Positions 1 through 7,506 of a stretch of DNA of 33,108 bases are shown here, piece after piece. The DNA is from Sulfurovaceae bacterium (GTDB lineage Bacteria; Campylobacterota; Campylobacteria; Campylobacterales; Sulfurovaceae). Each line of letters opens with the position of its first letter. Position 1 is the first letter of the stretch. The stretch is taken from the NCBI GenBank assembly GCA_016744805.1, contig JADGDQ010000025.1, positions 1-33,108 on the forward strand, given 5' to 3'. A program made the position numbers and the translations under genes. The notes under the pieces are model-generated. The model had not been told where the DNA came from, did not search any database, and saw only the letters and a program-made list of their open reading frames with translations.

Positions 1-131
1 GTAGACCTACTACCATCTTCTTTATAGCATAGCTATATGCAATCCTCCTAATTTACATTAGTTGTTACGCCTTCTTGGCACACCACGGTACTTAAGTTTT
101 ACACCATATCAAAGTTTAGGAGATAAATCTG

Positions 132-158
132 TCCGTCTTAAAGACGGAGGTTTTAACC
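132..158. repeat. Hairpin, possible end of an IS200/IS605-like element
   Basis: A perfect 7-bp stem (TCCGTCT, loop TAA, AGACGGA) at 132-148 runs directly into the short palindrome GGTTTTAACC. No gene was found in 1-193. A hairpin followed by a GGTTTTAACC-like motif resembles the right end of some IS200/IS605 elements, where it doubles as the end of the TnpB guide RNA; that resemblance is from memory and no transposase reading frame survives here. It could instead be a terminator for a gene upstream of the window, although the T-run after it is short (CCTTTTTGG). Confidence 0.35.
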
Positions 159-193
159 TTTTTGGGGACTAATAAATTAAACAAAGGAAAAAG

Positions 194-733
194 ATGAAAA
201 AAGATAACGCCCTCATAACCCAAGAATCCACAGAAGTGGTTTTAAGAAAAGCAACCAATATCATCAACAGAACTAATAAAATCTTGAAAAATTCTAAAAG
301 AGAGTTAGTAACTAATCCTGATGTGATGATGATAAATGGTTTGATGTGGCAAAAAGAGACAGTAGAAGAAGCGATGAATTGGGATGATGCGATGGAGTAT
401 GCTAAAAATCTTAGGCTTGGTGGGTATGATGATTGGAGATTGCCGACTATTGAGGAATTCAAAGAGGTTGTTACTTCTTGTGGAGGAGTTCCTACTATTT
501 ATGGGGAGGATGATTGTTATAGTATAAGTGATAAGAATATGAATAATAATGATTATCAAGATTGTCATCAAGAAAAAGGTTTTAGCTCTTACTATTATTG
601 GTCTTCTACTACCTATGAGAGCAATAGTAACGATACTTCGATTGTGGATTTCTACAATGGCAATGTCAGCAGCAGCTACGACTACTCTAAGTACTCTTAC
701 CATTACGTTCGTTGTGTGAGAGCAGGAGAGTGA
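194..733 (+). CDS. DUF1566 (Lcl_C) protein, candidate DGR variable protein
   Basis: A 179-residue protein with no signal peptide. Residues 1-40 are a helical leader. From about residue 49 the Lcl_C/DUF1566 pattern appears: GLMWQ, a WDDAMEYAKNLRLGG stretch, DWRLPTIEEF, then YYYWSST (about 133-139) and a closing YVRCVRAGE. This C-type-lectin-like fold is a frequent target of diversity-generating retroelements. Residues 159-171 are encoded by codons nearly all of the form NNC or NNT (AGC three times, TAC five times, GAC, TCT, CAT), which is what adenine-directed mutagenesis of AAC/AAT codons would leave. The start is supported by AAAGGAAAAAG upstream of ATG. A J-domain protein follows 56 bp downstream, possibly in one operon. 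The family call is firm; the retroelement link is inference because no reverse transcriptase or template repeat is present. Confidence 0.8.
   Translation: MKKDNALITQESTEVVLRKATNIINRTNKILKNSKRELVTNPDVMMINGLMWQKETVEEAMNWDDAMEYAKNLRLGGYDDWRLPTIEEFKEVVTSCGGVPTIYGEDDCYSISDKNMNNNDYQDCHQEKGFSSYYYWSSTTYESNSNDTSIVDFYNGNVSSSYDYSKYSYHYVRCVRAGE
668..733 (+). other. Candidate DGR variable region (3' end of the DUF1566 gene)
   Basis: Codons 159-171 (668-706) read AGC AGC AGC TAC GAC TAC, then TCT AAG TAC TCT TAC CAT TAC. All but AAG end in C or T, so they can be derived from AAC/AAT by changes at adenines only. The invariant tail that follows (GTTCGTTGTGTGAGAGCAGG) is G/T-rich and poor in adenine, as expected for the anchor at the 3' edge of a variable region. 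No template copy was seen elsewhere in the window on either strand. Confidence 0.45.
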
Positions 734-789
734 TTTGATTTTTGCTCTTTTACTCCGTAGGGTCGCGATAAATTTTTGATGGAGAAATA

Positions 790-1713
790 ATGAAAAAAAT
801 ACTAAAACGCCTAGAGCTTATCTCTTCGGCGATAGATTTAGAAGAGAATGAGATGATAGCAGAACAGGTGGCGAAGCTTAGAGAGTTGTCTATAGACAGT
901 GATGTAGAAAAAATATTGGAGATGATAGAAGATAGACGCTATGAGTTCGTTATCTCTTCTATCGCTACTTATGTACATCGTTTTACTGGTGTATCTATCT
1001 ATACTGACCCACAGATACAAGGGTTAAAAGTAGAACTTAGCATCTTGGAAAAAGAATTAAACAGGCTTTCTGAAACTCAAAATGAGTATTTGGCTGAGAT
1101 TAATGCTTTTACTTCTGATTATTATCGACATTTAGGGGCGATACTAGAAGAGATTTTGAGACTTCAAGAAAAGATAGCTCAAAAGTCTTATGACAAAGGT
1201 AAGATAGATGAAGAGGAGTTAAAGGCATCTAAAGATGAATATAAATCATTTTATGAAGAGGCTATGAGTCAATCTAAAGAACAAACTCTTTCACTAAGTC
1301 CAGAAGAAGAGAAAGAGCTTAAAAAACTTTATAGAAAAGCCAGTAGATTAACACATCCTGATATTATGGCAGAAGTATTTAAAGAGGAAGCTAGTAAAAT
1401 ATTTATTACTCTAAATAGTGAGTATAAAAGAAAAGATTTAGCAAAAGTAAAAGAGATACTTAAAAGACTAGAGAGTGGAGAGAGTTTTGCTTATGGTTCA
1501 GATGAGATAAATAATAAAGAACTTTTGAGAAAGAAATCAGAAACTTTGAGAGAGAAGATAAGAGTTATAAATGAAGAGATAGAGATATTGCTTCAAAGTG
1601 AAACTTATGTTATTATCAAAGAGACAGATGATTTGGATGCTTATTTTAATGAATTAAAAGAGAGTTTGATTCTTGAGAAAGAGGCATTGATTTTGGAGTT
1701 GTTGAAGATGTAG
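790..1713 (+). CDS. Coiled-coil protein with an embedded J-domain
   Basis: A 307-residue, highly charged, mostly helical cytosolic protein. An acidic N-terminal half with long predicted coiled-coil stretches (about 75-160) leads into a J-domain-like segment with the pattern KKLYRKASRLTHPD; the HPD tripeptide is at residues 189-191. A second coiled coil closes the protein (about 235-307). HPD is the motif through which J-proteins stimulate DnaK-type ATPases, so it is probably an Hsp70 co-chaperone or adaptor rather than an enzyme. It lacks the Gly/Phe and zinc regions of true DnaJ. It follows the DUF1566 gene on the same strand (56-bp gap, GGAG ribosome site) and may act on that protein; this is inference. 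It ends convergently with the toxin-antitoxin operon. Confidence 0.65.
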   Translation: MKKILKRLELISSAIDLEENEMIAEQVAKLRELSIDSDVEKILEMIEDRRYEFVISSIATYVHRFTGVSIYTDPQIQGLKVELSILEKELNRLSETQNEYLAEINAFTSDYYRHLGAILEEILRLQEKIAQKSYDKGKIDEEELKASKDEYKSFYEEAMSQSKEQTLSLSPEEEKELKKLYRKASRLTHPDIMAEVFKEEASKIFITLNSEYKRKDLAKVKEILKRLESGESFAYGSDEINNKELLRKKSETLREKIRVINEEIEILLQSETYVIIKETDDLDAYFNELKESLILEKEALILELLKM

Positions 1714-1788
1714 TTCATTTACTCTTAAATTAGAATTTGATGTAAGGAAAATAGCAACTTATATTCTGTTAATACTATGGTTCAATTT

Positions 1789-2106
1789 TTACTTTTTTAA
1801 AAAAGCACAATATTTATCATATATTTGAAATAAATTATCTTCTTTAATATGAGCTATCTTTCTATCTAATAAATGTGGAGAAATAGTACAAGTTTTATCA
1901 ATAATTAGATAACTCTCTTTCTTGAATTCACCATTTTTTAAAAAGTTATTACTAAATTTTATATTATTAATATTATTTGAATTGGTAGTAAATGGTATAT
2001 AGATATAATCACCAAATGAGTTCTTTTTTATAATTAAAATAGGTCTTAGTTTATAATTATTACCATCAGTAAAATATATTTTTGCTAAATAGATACTGCC
2101 TACCAT
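1789..2106 (-). CDS. PemK/MazF-like toxin
   Basis: A 105-residue protein opening with GSIYLAKIYFTDGNNYKLRP followed by a hydrophobic strand (ILIIKK), the usual start of the PemK/MazF fold (residues 2-30). A second conserved-type strand, DYIYIPFTTN, follows at about 33-42. The length matches this family of sequence-specific endoribonucleases, which cleave mRNA when freed from their antitoxin. It is the last gene of a three-gene operon: its ATG overlaps the end of the antitoxin-like gene by 7 bp. The gene is much richer in A/T than the housekeeping genes nearby, suggesting horizontal arrival. The fold assignment is fairly good; activity and target are unknown. Confidence 0.65.
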   Translation of the reverse strand: MVGSIYLAKIYFTDGNNYKLRPILIIKKNSFGDYIYIPFTTNSNNINNIKFSNNFLKNGEFKKESYLIIDKTCTISPHLLDRKIAHIKEDNLFQIYDKYCAFLKK

Positions 2107-2303
2107 TTGCTATAATCCTCATCATCTTCAAGAGGTGTTGATAAATCAACTTTAGCTATATGCTCCAAATCCTTATCACTCCATAATTCATAATCTTGTT
2201 GGATTTTTATCTCTGTATTATCTTTTATATTCACTTCATAGTGAAATTTTGTAATTTGTGGTGGTTGAATATCCAATTCATTAATAATTAAAAAACTAAA
2301 CAT
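2100..2303 (-). CDS. Small acidic antitoxin-like protein
   Basis: A 67-residue acidic protein located directly before the PemK-like gene and overlapping it by 7 bp; it overlaps the HEPN-type gene upstream by 8 bp. The C-terminal tail (LSTPLEDDEDYSKW) is acidic with aromatic residues, like the tails that antitoxins of MazF/PemK toxins use to cover the toxin active site. No clear DNA-binding motif can be seen at the N-terminus, so autoregulation as in MazE/PemI is not evident. The antitoxin role rests mainly on position, size and the tail. Confidence 0.6.
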   Translation of the reverse strand: MFSFLIINELDIQPPQITKFHYEVNIKDNTEIKIQQDYELWSDKDLEHIAKVDLSTPLEDDEDYSKW

Positions 2304-3783
2304 CTTCTACTCTCCTTACATAAGTAATTAATACAATAAATACATAAAATAAAATATCATTATACTTTTTATTTAAAAAACTCATCCCCTCACCATGTAA
2401 AAGAGAGTTTCTTATATTTAATCCAAACTTATATGAAAATAGATTTTCTAATAAATAATAGAAATCTTCACCATAAATTTGTTCTAATATTTCTTTATTA
2501 CTATCTAATAATTTACCTAAAGTTTTATCCTCTTCTTTATCACTCTTATAAGGAGATATATTATTTAATTTTAATATCTCTTTTAATAAGTATTCAAACA
2601 TTGGACTGAATATATAGTTAAAACCTATAATATCTTCATTTTTATGCCTATCTATCAAATCAAGAATAATAAGACTTTTAGCCTTATCAAAGATTTTACT
2701 TTCTTGATAAATATCAATAATCATATCATAAATATCAATTTTACCCTTGCTATGTTCTAGTAATTGACTAAAAATATGACTATATATATTTAATGAAACT
2801 TGATAATCTTGAAACTCTAAATATCGTTTTTTATCCTCATCACTTGTAAATGTAATTTTTGTTCCATCTCCTATAGATATAATATCTCCTAAAAGTAAAA
2901 ACACTGATTGATTATTTATTGTATTTGAAATAGTTGTATTCTTTTTAGGTAAACTAATATCTGAAAATACTATACTAAAGGCATCTTCTCTTTTATCTTG
3001 AGATATTTTTATATTAATTTCTTGCTTTAACTTATTAATATACATTTCAAATTTTTGAATTTTTTCTTTAGACAAAGTTATAGTATGTTCTTTTAAATTA
3101 AATGGTATATCATTCTTTATTAATTTTATTCTATCTATTTCTTCTTTTTTATTGTATTTACTATATATTTCTATGGCTAATTCATAAAAATGAATTGCTT
3201 TCATATCTTTTGCATTAGAAGCTATTCGCTCTAACTTTTTGGCATAATTTAAATATAATATTTCACTATCTATCTTTTTACAATTTGATTTTAACAAATC
3301 TAAAAAATCTTTTTCATGTTGCCAAGTTAAATATGATAAAATATGACTTATCAAATTATTATCACACAATCCTCTTTTAATTAAAATTTCTCCAAGCCAT
3401 ATTAAATTTAAACTATCTTCAATTGTATAGATAATCTTTTCATATTCTGTGATCCATTTCTCAATATCAAGATTATAGCTTTTAGAAAAGATAAATAACA
3501 TTTTGATAATATAAGCGAAATTATTTATCAAATCAATATCATTTTGTTTAAAATATTTTAAACTACTTTCAAAACATTTATCAAAATCTTCTTGCTCTCT
3601 CTCTTGTGCTGTTTTTATCAAAAAATATATTATTTTAGAAAGAGGAGTATTATGTTCTAATTCTGATAATTTTATTTTGTTATATGCAGGGATTGATGTG
3701 TTATCATTCCCTATTAATTCAGACAATTCAACATTAGTAGTTTCATATAAATCTTCAAACTTTTCTATATCTTTAAATAACAT
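2296..3783 (-). CDS. HEPN-type protein (DUF4209-like)
   Basis: A 495-residue, very Lys/Ile/Asn-rich cytosolic protein. Most of it (about 1-230) appears to be helical repeats. The C-terminal part contains FNYIFSPMFEYLLKEILKLN and then GLNIRNSLLHG, in which R458-N459 and H463 fit the R-x4-6-H signature of HEPN ribonuclease domains; RNxxxHG of this kind is typical of DUF4209. HEPN proteins often work in toxin-antitoxin, Abi and other phage-defence systems as metal-independent RNases. It is the first gene of an operon with an antitoxin-like and a PemK-like gene. AAAGGAG lies 7 bases before the ATG and falls inside the tail of a broken DUF1848 gene, so it may once have been the second gene of a longer operon. 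The HEPN call rests on one motif and its context. Confidence 0.6.
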   Translation of the reverse strand: MLFKDIEKFEDLYETTNVELSELIGNDNTSIPAYNKIKLSELEHNTPLSKIIYFLIKTAQEREQEDFDKCFESSLKYFKQNDIDLINNFAYIIKMLFIFSKSYNLDIEKWITEYEKIIYTIEDSLNLIWLGEILIKRGLCDNNLISHILSYLTWQHEKDFLDLLKSNCKKIDSEILYLNYAKKLERIASNAKDMKAIHFYELAIEIYSKYNKKEEIDRIKLIKNDIPFNLKEHTITLSKEKIQKFEMYINKLKQEINIKISQDKREDAFSIVFSDISLPKKNTTISNTINNQSVFLLLGDIISIGDGTKITFTSDEDKKRYLEFQDYQVSLNIYSHIFSQLLEHSKGKIDIYDMIIDIYQESKIFDKAKSLIILDLIDRHKNEDIIGFNYIFSPMFEYLLKEILKLNNISPYKSDKEEDKTLGKLLDSNKEILEQIYGEDFYYLLENLFSYKFGLNIRNSLLHGEGMSFLNKKYNDILFYVFIVLITYVRRVEDV

Positions 3784-3786
3784 TTT

Positions 3787-3906
3787 TTAATCTCCTTTAA
3801 TACTCTCACCATTTTGGTTTTCTAAATGCAATTTATAATTCTTCTTAGCAATCTCTTTAGAACTATTTGCATAACAATAATTACACTCATGTGGACAAGT
3901 ATTATA
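3787..3906 (-). pseudogene. 3' remnant of a DUF1848 gene
   Basis: On the minus strand a frame reads TCPHECNYCYANSSKEIAKK, then NYKLH, and ends in a stop three bases before the HEPN-type gene. A C-x3-C-x2-C cluster followed by YAN and a short N/H tail is how DUF1848 (radical-SAM-like) proteins end. The frame is closed by a TAG just upstream (3907-3909), and several further stops follow, so only about 39 codons of an expected ~300 remain. It therefore appears to be a truncated relic left by an insertion or deletion in this accessory region. Confidence 0.55.
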
Positions 3907-3930
3907 CTATTATTTATTGTACCTTTTTTT

Positions 3931-4310
3931 CTTAATTCATTGGCATTGGGGTTAGTAAACCCACTCAATATTACTTTATATTATATCAGGAGCATCTACC
4001 TCATCACCTAAAAATGCATAGCTTCTTCCTATTCTTGCTATCGCTAAAGGCTAAAGGGATCTGGTGATGTATTATGCGTTTTTATAACTATCAATAACTC
4101 TTTATCTGATATATTTGCTAAGTCACATTTTTTTAGAAGGAAGCATTATTTTTAAATTTCAAGGGCAACCACAAGAGATTGTCCCAATGCCAATGAAATA
4201 AGGCTTATCGGAAGTGGTGCTTTAGCTCCACCTAATGGCTGAGGCTAAAGCCACAGTTCCGATGAGACTCTACTTTTTGCTTAATTCATTGGTATTAGGG
4301 ATTGTCCCTA
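3931..4310. repeat. REP-like inverted repeats in the gap before leuA
   Basis: This mostly gene-free stretch holds a nested inverted repeat. The core is 4204-4230 against 4239-4266 (TTATCGGAAnTG with GCTTTAGC, facing GCTAAAGC with TTCCGATGAG). It is extended outward by 4181-4198 (CCCAATGCCAATGAA) facing 4284-4303 (TTCATTGGTATTAGGG). A further copy of the outer motif lies at 3931-3950. The phrase GGGCAACCACAAGAGATTG at 4163-4181 resembles REP palindromes found in many genomes. The structure ends about 15 bp after the leuA stop and might help 3' end formation. No intact gene was seen in 3907-4324; short minus-strand frames at 4020-4135 look like decayed coding sequence that I could not identify. 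Confidence 0.5.
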
Positions 4311-4324
4311 CAGATTAAATAAAC

Positions 4325-5884
4325 CTATATCGTCTCCCCACTATCTGCATGACGCAATCGTAACATGCCTTCCATGCTAAGGTAGCTGTTTAATGCTCCT
4401 ATGTAGGCTCTTGCACTTGCCATCATGGTATCTGGGCTAAGTCCGTGTCCAATCATGGCTGGTTGGTTATCATTGAAGGTGACTTTGGTTGTGACATTAG
4501 CTAAGGCATCTTTGCCTTTGGAGACAGAGGTTACTTTGTACTCTATAAGTCGTCCTTGGTAGCCTGTAATTCTATCTATGGTCTTAAAGATAGCATCCAT
4601 AGTTCCATCTCCTATTCCTGCGTCTGTGGTCTCTATGCCATCATGTCTAATCGTTACAGCAGAGCTTGGTACACCATTACTACAATCCATCAACTGTAAA
4701 GAGACCAACTCATACGCCTTTGCTACTCTGGTCATTTGGCTTGTCATTAAGGCTCTAATATCATCATCATAGATCTCTTTTTTCTTATCTGCAAACTCTT
4801 TAAATCGCTCAAAAGCAGTATTAAGAGCCTCTTCATCTACCTCAAAACCTAACTTACCTAACTTATCTTTAAAGGCTGCTCTTCCTGAGTGTTTGCCCAA
4901 TACCAAAGTATCTTCCATATCAAGCCCAATATCAGCAGGAGAGATAATCTCATAAGTATCTTTGTTTTTTAACATTCCATCTTGGTGGATACCACTCTCG
5001 TGAGCAAAAGCATTTTTACCTACAATTGCTTTGTTGGGTTGTGGCTCTATGCCTGTGATATTGGCTATCAATCTACTTGCAGGATAAATCTCTTTGGTAT
5101 TAATATTTGTTGTATAACCACCAAATATATCGCTACGAGTTTTTATAGCCATAACAATCTCTTCGAGGGCTGCATTTCCTGCTCTCTCACCCAAACCATT
5201 GATGGTACACTCTACTTGTCTTGCACCATTCATAACACTCTCCAAAGAGTTAGCCACAGCCAAACCTAAATCATTATGGTTATGTACAGAGATAATAGCA
5301 CGGTTATGCGTATATTCGCTCATCTCTTTGACCATAGCACCAATCTCTGAAGGCAATCTATAGCCTACAGTATCTGGCAAATTAATAGTACTTGCTCCTG
5401 CCTCTATAACAGCATCTACTATCTCTTTCATAAAGCTTATATCAGAACGACCTGCATCTTCACAGCTAAACTCTACATCATCCACAAAAGTCCGTGCATA
5501 CTCTACAGCTCGTACGGCTCGTTTAATCACCTCATCAGGAGTCATTTTGAGTTTATGCTCCATGTGGATAGAACTTGTAGCGATAAATGTATGGATTCGT
5601 CTCATTTTGGCTGCGGCTATAGCCTCTCCTGCTGCCTTGACATCAGAATCTTTTGCCCGTGCCAAGGAGCAGATTGTAGAGTTAGTTACTCGTTGAGCTA
5701 TACGGCTAATAGCATCAAAGTCACCAGGACTTGCAGCGGCAAATCCTGACTCAATAATATCAACACCCAATCGCTCCAACTGTACAGCTATCTGTATCTT
5801 CTCTTCTGTATTCATAGAAGCACCAGGGCTTTGTTCGCCGTCTCTTAATGTGGTATCAAATATTTTTATAATTTCTTTGTTCAT
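4325..5884 (-). CDS. leuA: 2-isopropylmalate synthase
   Basis: A 519-residue enzyme that condenses acetyl-CoA with 2-oxoisovalerate, the committed step of leucine synthesis. The N-terminal TIM-barrel opens with [16 protein letters not shown], carrying the catalytic Arg and the metal-binding Asp; HNHNDLG supplies the metal-binding His residues. The C-terminal ~130 residues form the LeuA regulatory domain (for example [16 protein letters not shown]), which normally binds leucine for feedback inhibition. Length is normal for the long LeuA1 type. AAAGG lies 7 bases before the ATG. Upstream is a leucine-rich leader peptide with its own promoter, suggesting control by leucyl-tRNA supply. No other leu gene lies next to it. 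Confidence 0.97.
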   Translation of the reverse strand: MNKEIIKIFDTTLRDGEQSPGASMNTEEKIQIAVQLERLGVDIIESGFAAASPGDFDAISRIAQRVTNSTICSLARAKDSDVKAAGEAIAAAKMRRIHTFIATSSIHMEHKLKMTPDEVIKRAVRAVEYARTFVDDVEFSCEDAGRSDISFMKEIVDAVIEAGASTINLPDTVGYRLPSEIGAMVKEMSEYTHNRAIISVHNHNDLGLAVANSLESVMNGARQVECTINGLGERAGNAALEEIVMAIKTRSDIFGGYTTNINTKEIYPASRLIANITGIEPQPNKAIVGKNAFAHESGIHQDGMLKNKDTYEIISPADIGLDMEDTLVLGKHSGRAAFKDKLGKLGFEVDEEALNTAFERFKEFADKKKEIYDDDIRALMTSQMTRVAKAYELVSLQLMDCSNGVPSSAVTIRHDGIETTDAGIGDGTMDAIFKTIDRITGYQGRLIEYKVTSVSKGKDALANVTTKVTFNDNQPAMIGHGLSPDTMMASARAYIGALNSYLSMEGMLRLRHADSGETI

Positions 5885-5946
5885 TGTATTGCCTTTATTA
5901 GGTTAATCATTTATATATTGTTAGGTTAGTAAAATAGGTGGAGGGG

Positions 5947-5965
5947 TTAATCAAAAATTGATTAA
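5947..5965 (-). promoter_or_regulatory. Hairpin between leuL and leuA
   Basis: A perfect 8-bp stem with a 3-base loop (TTAATCAA, loop, TTGATTAA) starts right at the stop codon of the leucine-rich leader. It is AT-rich and is followed by CCCCTCCACC rather than by a T-run, so it is not a classical intrinsic terminator. It may be one arm of an attenuation switch or may control translation or Rho access. This is inference from position. Confidence 0.4.
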
Positions 5966-5966
5966 A

Positions 5967-6041
5967 TTAGAGTGAGAGCAGAAGGAGAGTAAACACTTCT
6001 TTATGAAATTGTTTTTTTGATTGCTGTATAGTACAAAACAT
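5967..6041 (-). CDS. leuL: Leucine-rich leader peptide of leuA
   Basis: A 24-codon frame with a strong ribosome site (AAGGAG, 7 bases before the ATG) lies about 17 bases behind a consensus -10 box and 82 bp before leuA. The peptide starts MFCTIQQSKK and ends VFTLLLLSL: five of its last six residues are leucine, encoded CTC CTT CTG CTC, TCA, CTC. Such peptides couple ribosome stalling at scarce leucyl-tRNA to expression of the downstream operon. The octamer CTCTCCTT formed by the first leucine codons (5982-5989) is exactly complementary to the leader's own ribosome-binding site (6046-6053), so the RNA may also fold back to limit initiation. The frame is too short for routine gene finding. Function is inferred from composition and position. 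Confidence 0.75.
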   Translation of the reverse strand: MFCTIQQSKKQFHKEVFTLLLLSL

Positions 6042-6064
6042 CACGCTCTCCTTAAATTTTTTGT

Positions 6065-6070
6065 ATTATA
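6065..6070 (-). promoter_or_regulatory. -10 box of the leuL-leuA transcript
   Basis: A perfect TATAAT on the minus strand, placed 23 bases before the leuL ATG, gives a predicted transcript start near 6058 and a leader of about 17 bases. No good -35 is visible, only AT-rich sequence, as is common for housekeeping promoters in Campylobacterota. Confidence 0.55.
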
Positions 6071-6128
6071 CTATTATTTTTCTTAAGTGCATAATAACTG
6101 CTATCATAAATTCTAAAGAAATTCTTGT

Positions 6129-6134
6129 TATAAT
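6129..6134 (+). promoter_or_regulatory. -10 box of the nucleotide-sugar dehydrogenase operon
   Basis: TATAAT inside TTGTTATAATCTT, 46 bases before the ugd ATG on the plus strand and divergent from the leuL promoter. The two -10 boxes are about 60 bp apart, so this gap (6042-6180) is a bidirectional promoter region. Confidence 0.5.
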
Positions 6135-6180
6135 CTTATTAATTTAAAAATGATGTATAGATTAATTCAAGGGTACAGGT

Positions 6181-7506
6181 ATGAAGATTTCTGTTATTGG
6201 AACAGGTTATGTAGGGCTTGTGAGTGGGGCTTGTTTTGCACAGATGGGTAATAGTGTAAAGTGTGTAGATATTGATGAAGCAAAAATCGAGAATCTAAAA
6301 AATGGTATTTTACCTATATATGAACCAGGGCTAGAAGAGATGGTTATAGAAAATTATCGTAAAGGCTCTTTAGAGTTTACTACCGATATAGAGTCTGCTA
6401 TTGCCTCTTCCTCCATAGCCTTTATTGCTGTGGGAACTCCTATGGGTGAAGATGGTTCTGCTGATTTGCAATATGTCTTAGCTGTAGCCAAAAGCATTGG
6501 GCAGTATATGCAAAATAGTATGATTATTGTAGATAAGTCTACAGTACCTGTGGGAACTGCGGATAAGGTCTATGATACGATACAACAAGAACTCCAGCAA
6601 AGAGGTCTTGATCTCTCTTTTGAAGTTGTCTCAAATCCAGAATTTCTCAAAGAGGGTGCTGCGATTCAAGACTTTATGCATCCTGACCGTGTTGTAATAG
6701 GTGCAAGTAGCGATAATGCTATGGAGACTATGCATTCATTGTATGCTCCTTTTATGAAAACTAGAGATAGATTTATAGGTATGGATATTAAATCAGCCGA
6801 AATGACAAAATATGCAGCCAATGCTATGCTTGCAACCAAGATTAGTTTTATGAATGAGATGTCTAATATCTGTGAGAGAGTAGGAGCAGATATAAACAAA
6901 GTGCGAAATGGTATTGGTTCTGATACGCGTATAGGGTATAGTTTTATCTATCCAGGGTGTGGATATGGAGGGAGTTGTTTTCCAAAAGATGTGCAGGCTC
7001 TAGCCAAAACAGCCAAAGATTATGGCTATACTCCAAGAATACTCGATGCTATTGAAGCGGTTAATAGAGACCAAAAGAGTGTAATGTCTACAAAAGTTAT
7101 TAACTATTTTGGTGAGGATTTATCTGATAAAACATTTGCTGTATGGGGATTATCCTTTAAGCCAGAGACCGATGATATGCGAGAGGCTTCTTCTTTGGTG
7201 ATTATTGATGCTCTTACCTCAAGAGGTGCCAAGATAGTCGCTTATGACCCAAAAGCACGAAAAGAGGCAGAAGAGTATTACCTAAAAGATAATAGCAATA
7301 TTTCTTATGTAGAGAGCAAATATGAAGCACTCAAAGGTGCTGATGGAGTTATATTGATAACAGAGTGGCAAGAGTTTAGAAGTCCTGATTTTGATGAGAT
7401 GAAAAAACTTCTCAAAACTCCACTCTTTTTTGATGGACGAAACCAATTTGACAAAGATAGAATGAAAAAATTAGGATTTGAATATTTCCAGATAGGGGTA
7501 AAATAG
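6181..7506 (+). CDS. ugd: UDP-glucose 6-dehydrogenase
   Basis: A 441-residue cytosolic enzyme that oxidises UDP-glucose twice with NAD to give UDP-glucuronate, a precursor for capsule, LPS or exopolysaccharide. The Rossmann motif [10 protein letters not shown] opens the protein. The central dimerisation domain contains [10 protein letters not shown] with the catalytic cysteine at C266, and the C-terminal UDP-binding domain holds [13 protein letters not shown]. Length and motifs are typical of the UDPGDH family. The next gene, a paralogous dehydrogenase, starts on the base after this stop codon, so the two are surely co-translated. Confidence 0.93.
   Translation: MKISVIGTGYVGLVSGACFAQMGNSVKCVDIDEAKIENLKNGILPIYEPGLEEMVIENYRKGSLEFTTDIESAIASSSIAFIAVGTPMGEDGSADLQYVLAVAKSIGQYMQNSMIIVDKSTVPVGTADKVYDTIQQELQQRGLDLSFEVVSNPEFLKEGAAIQDFMHPDRVVIGASSDNAMETMHSLYAPFMKTRDRFIGMDIKSAEMTKYAANAMLATKISFMNEMSNICERVGADINKVRNGIGSDTRIGYSFIYPGCGYGGSCFPKDVQALAKTAKDYGYTPRILDAIEAVNRDQKSVMSTKVINYFGEDLSDKTFAVWGLSFKPETDDMREASSLVIIDALTSRGAKIVAYDPKARKEAEEYYLKDNSNISYVESKYEALKGADGVILITEWQEFRSPDFDEMKKLLKTPLFFDGRNQFDKDRMKKLGFEYFQIGVK

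Noticed and set aside
3826-4011. Plus-strand open frame coding a hydrophobic 61-residue peptide
   Set aside because: It is opposite the DUF1848 remnant, has no ribosome site, and its Leu/Ile-rich look comes from AT-rich sequence; no family resemblance.
4020-4140. Decayed minus-strand frames (for example RIGRSYAFLGDEVDAP) behind leuA
   Set aside because: They look like remnants of a coding sequence but are broken by stops and frame changes, and I could not name a family, so no gene is called.
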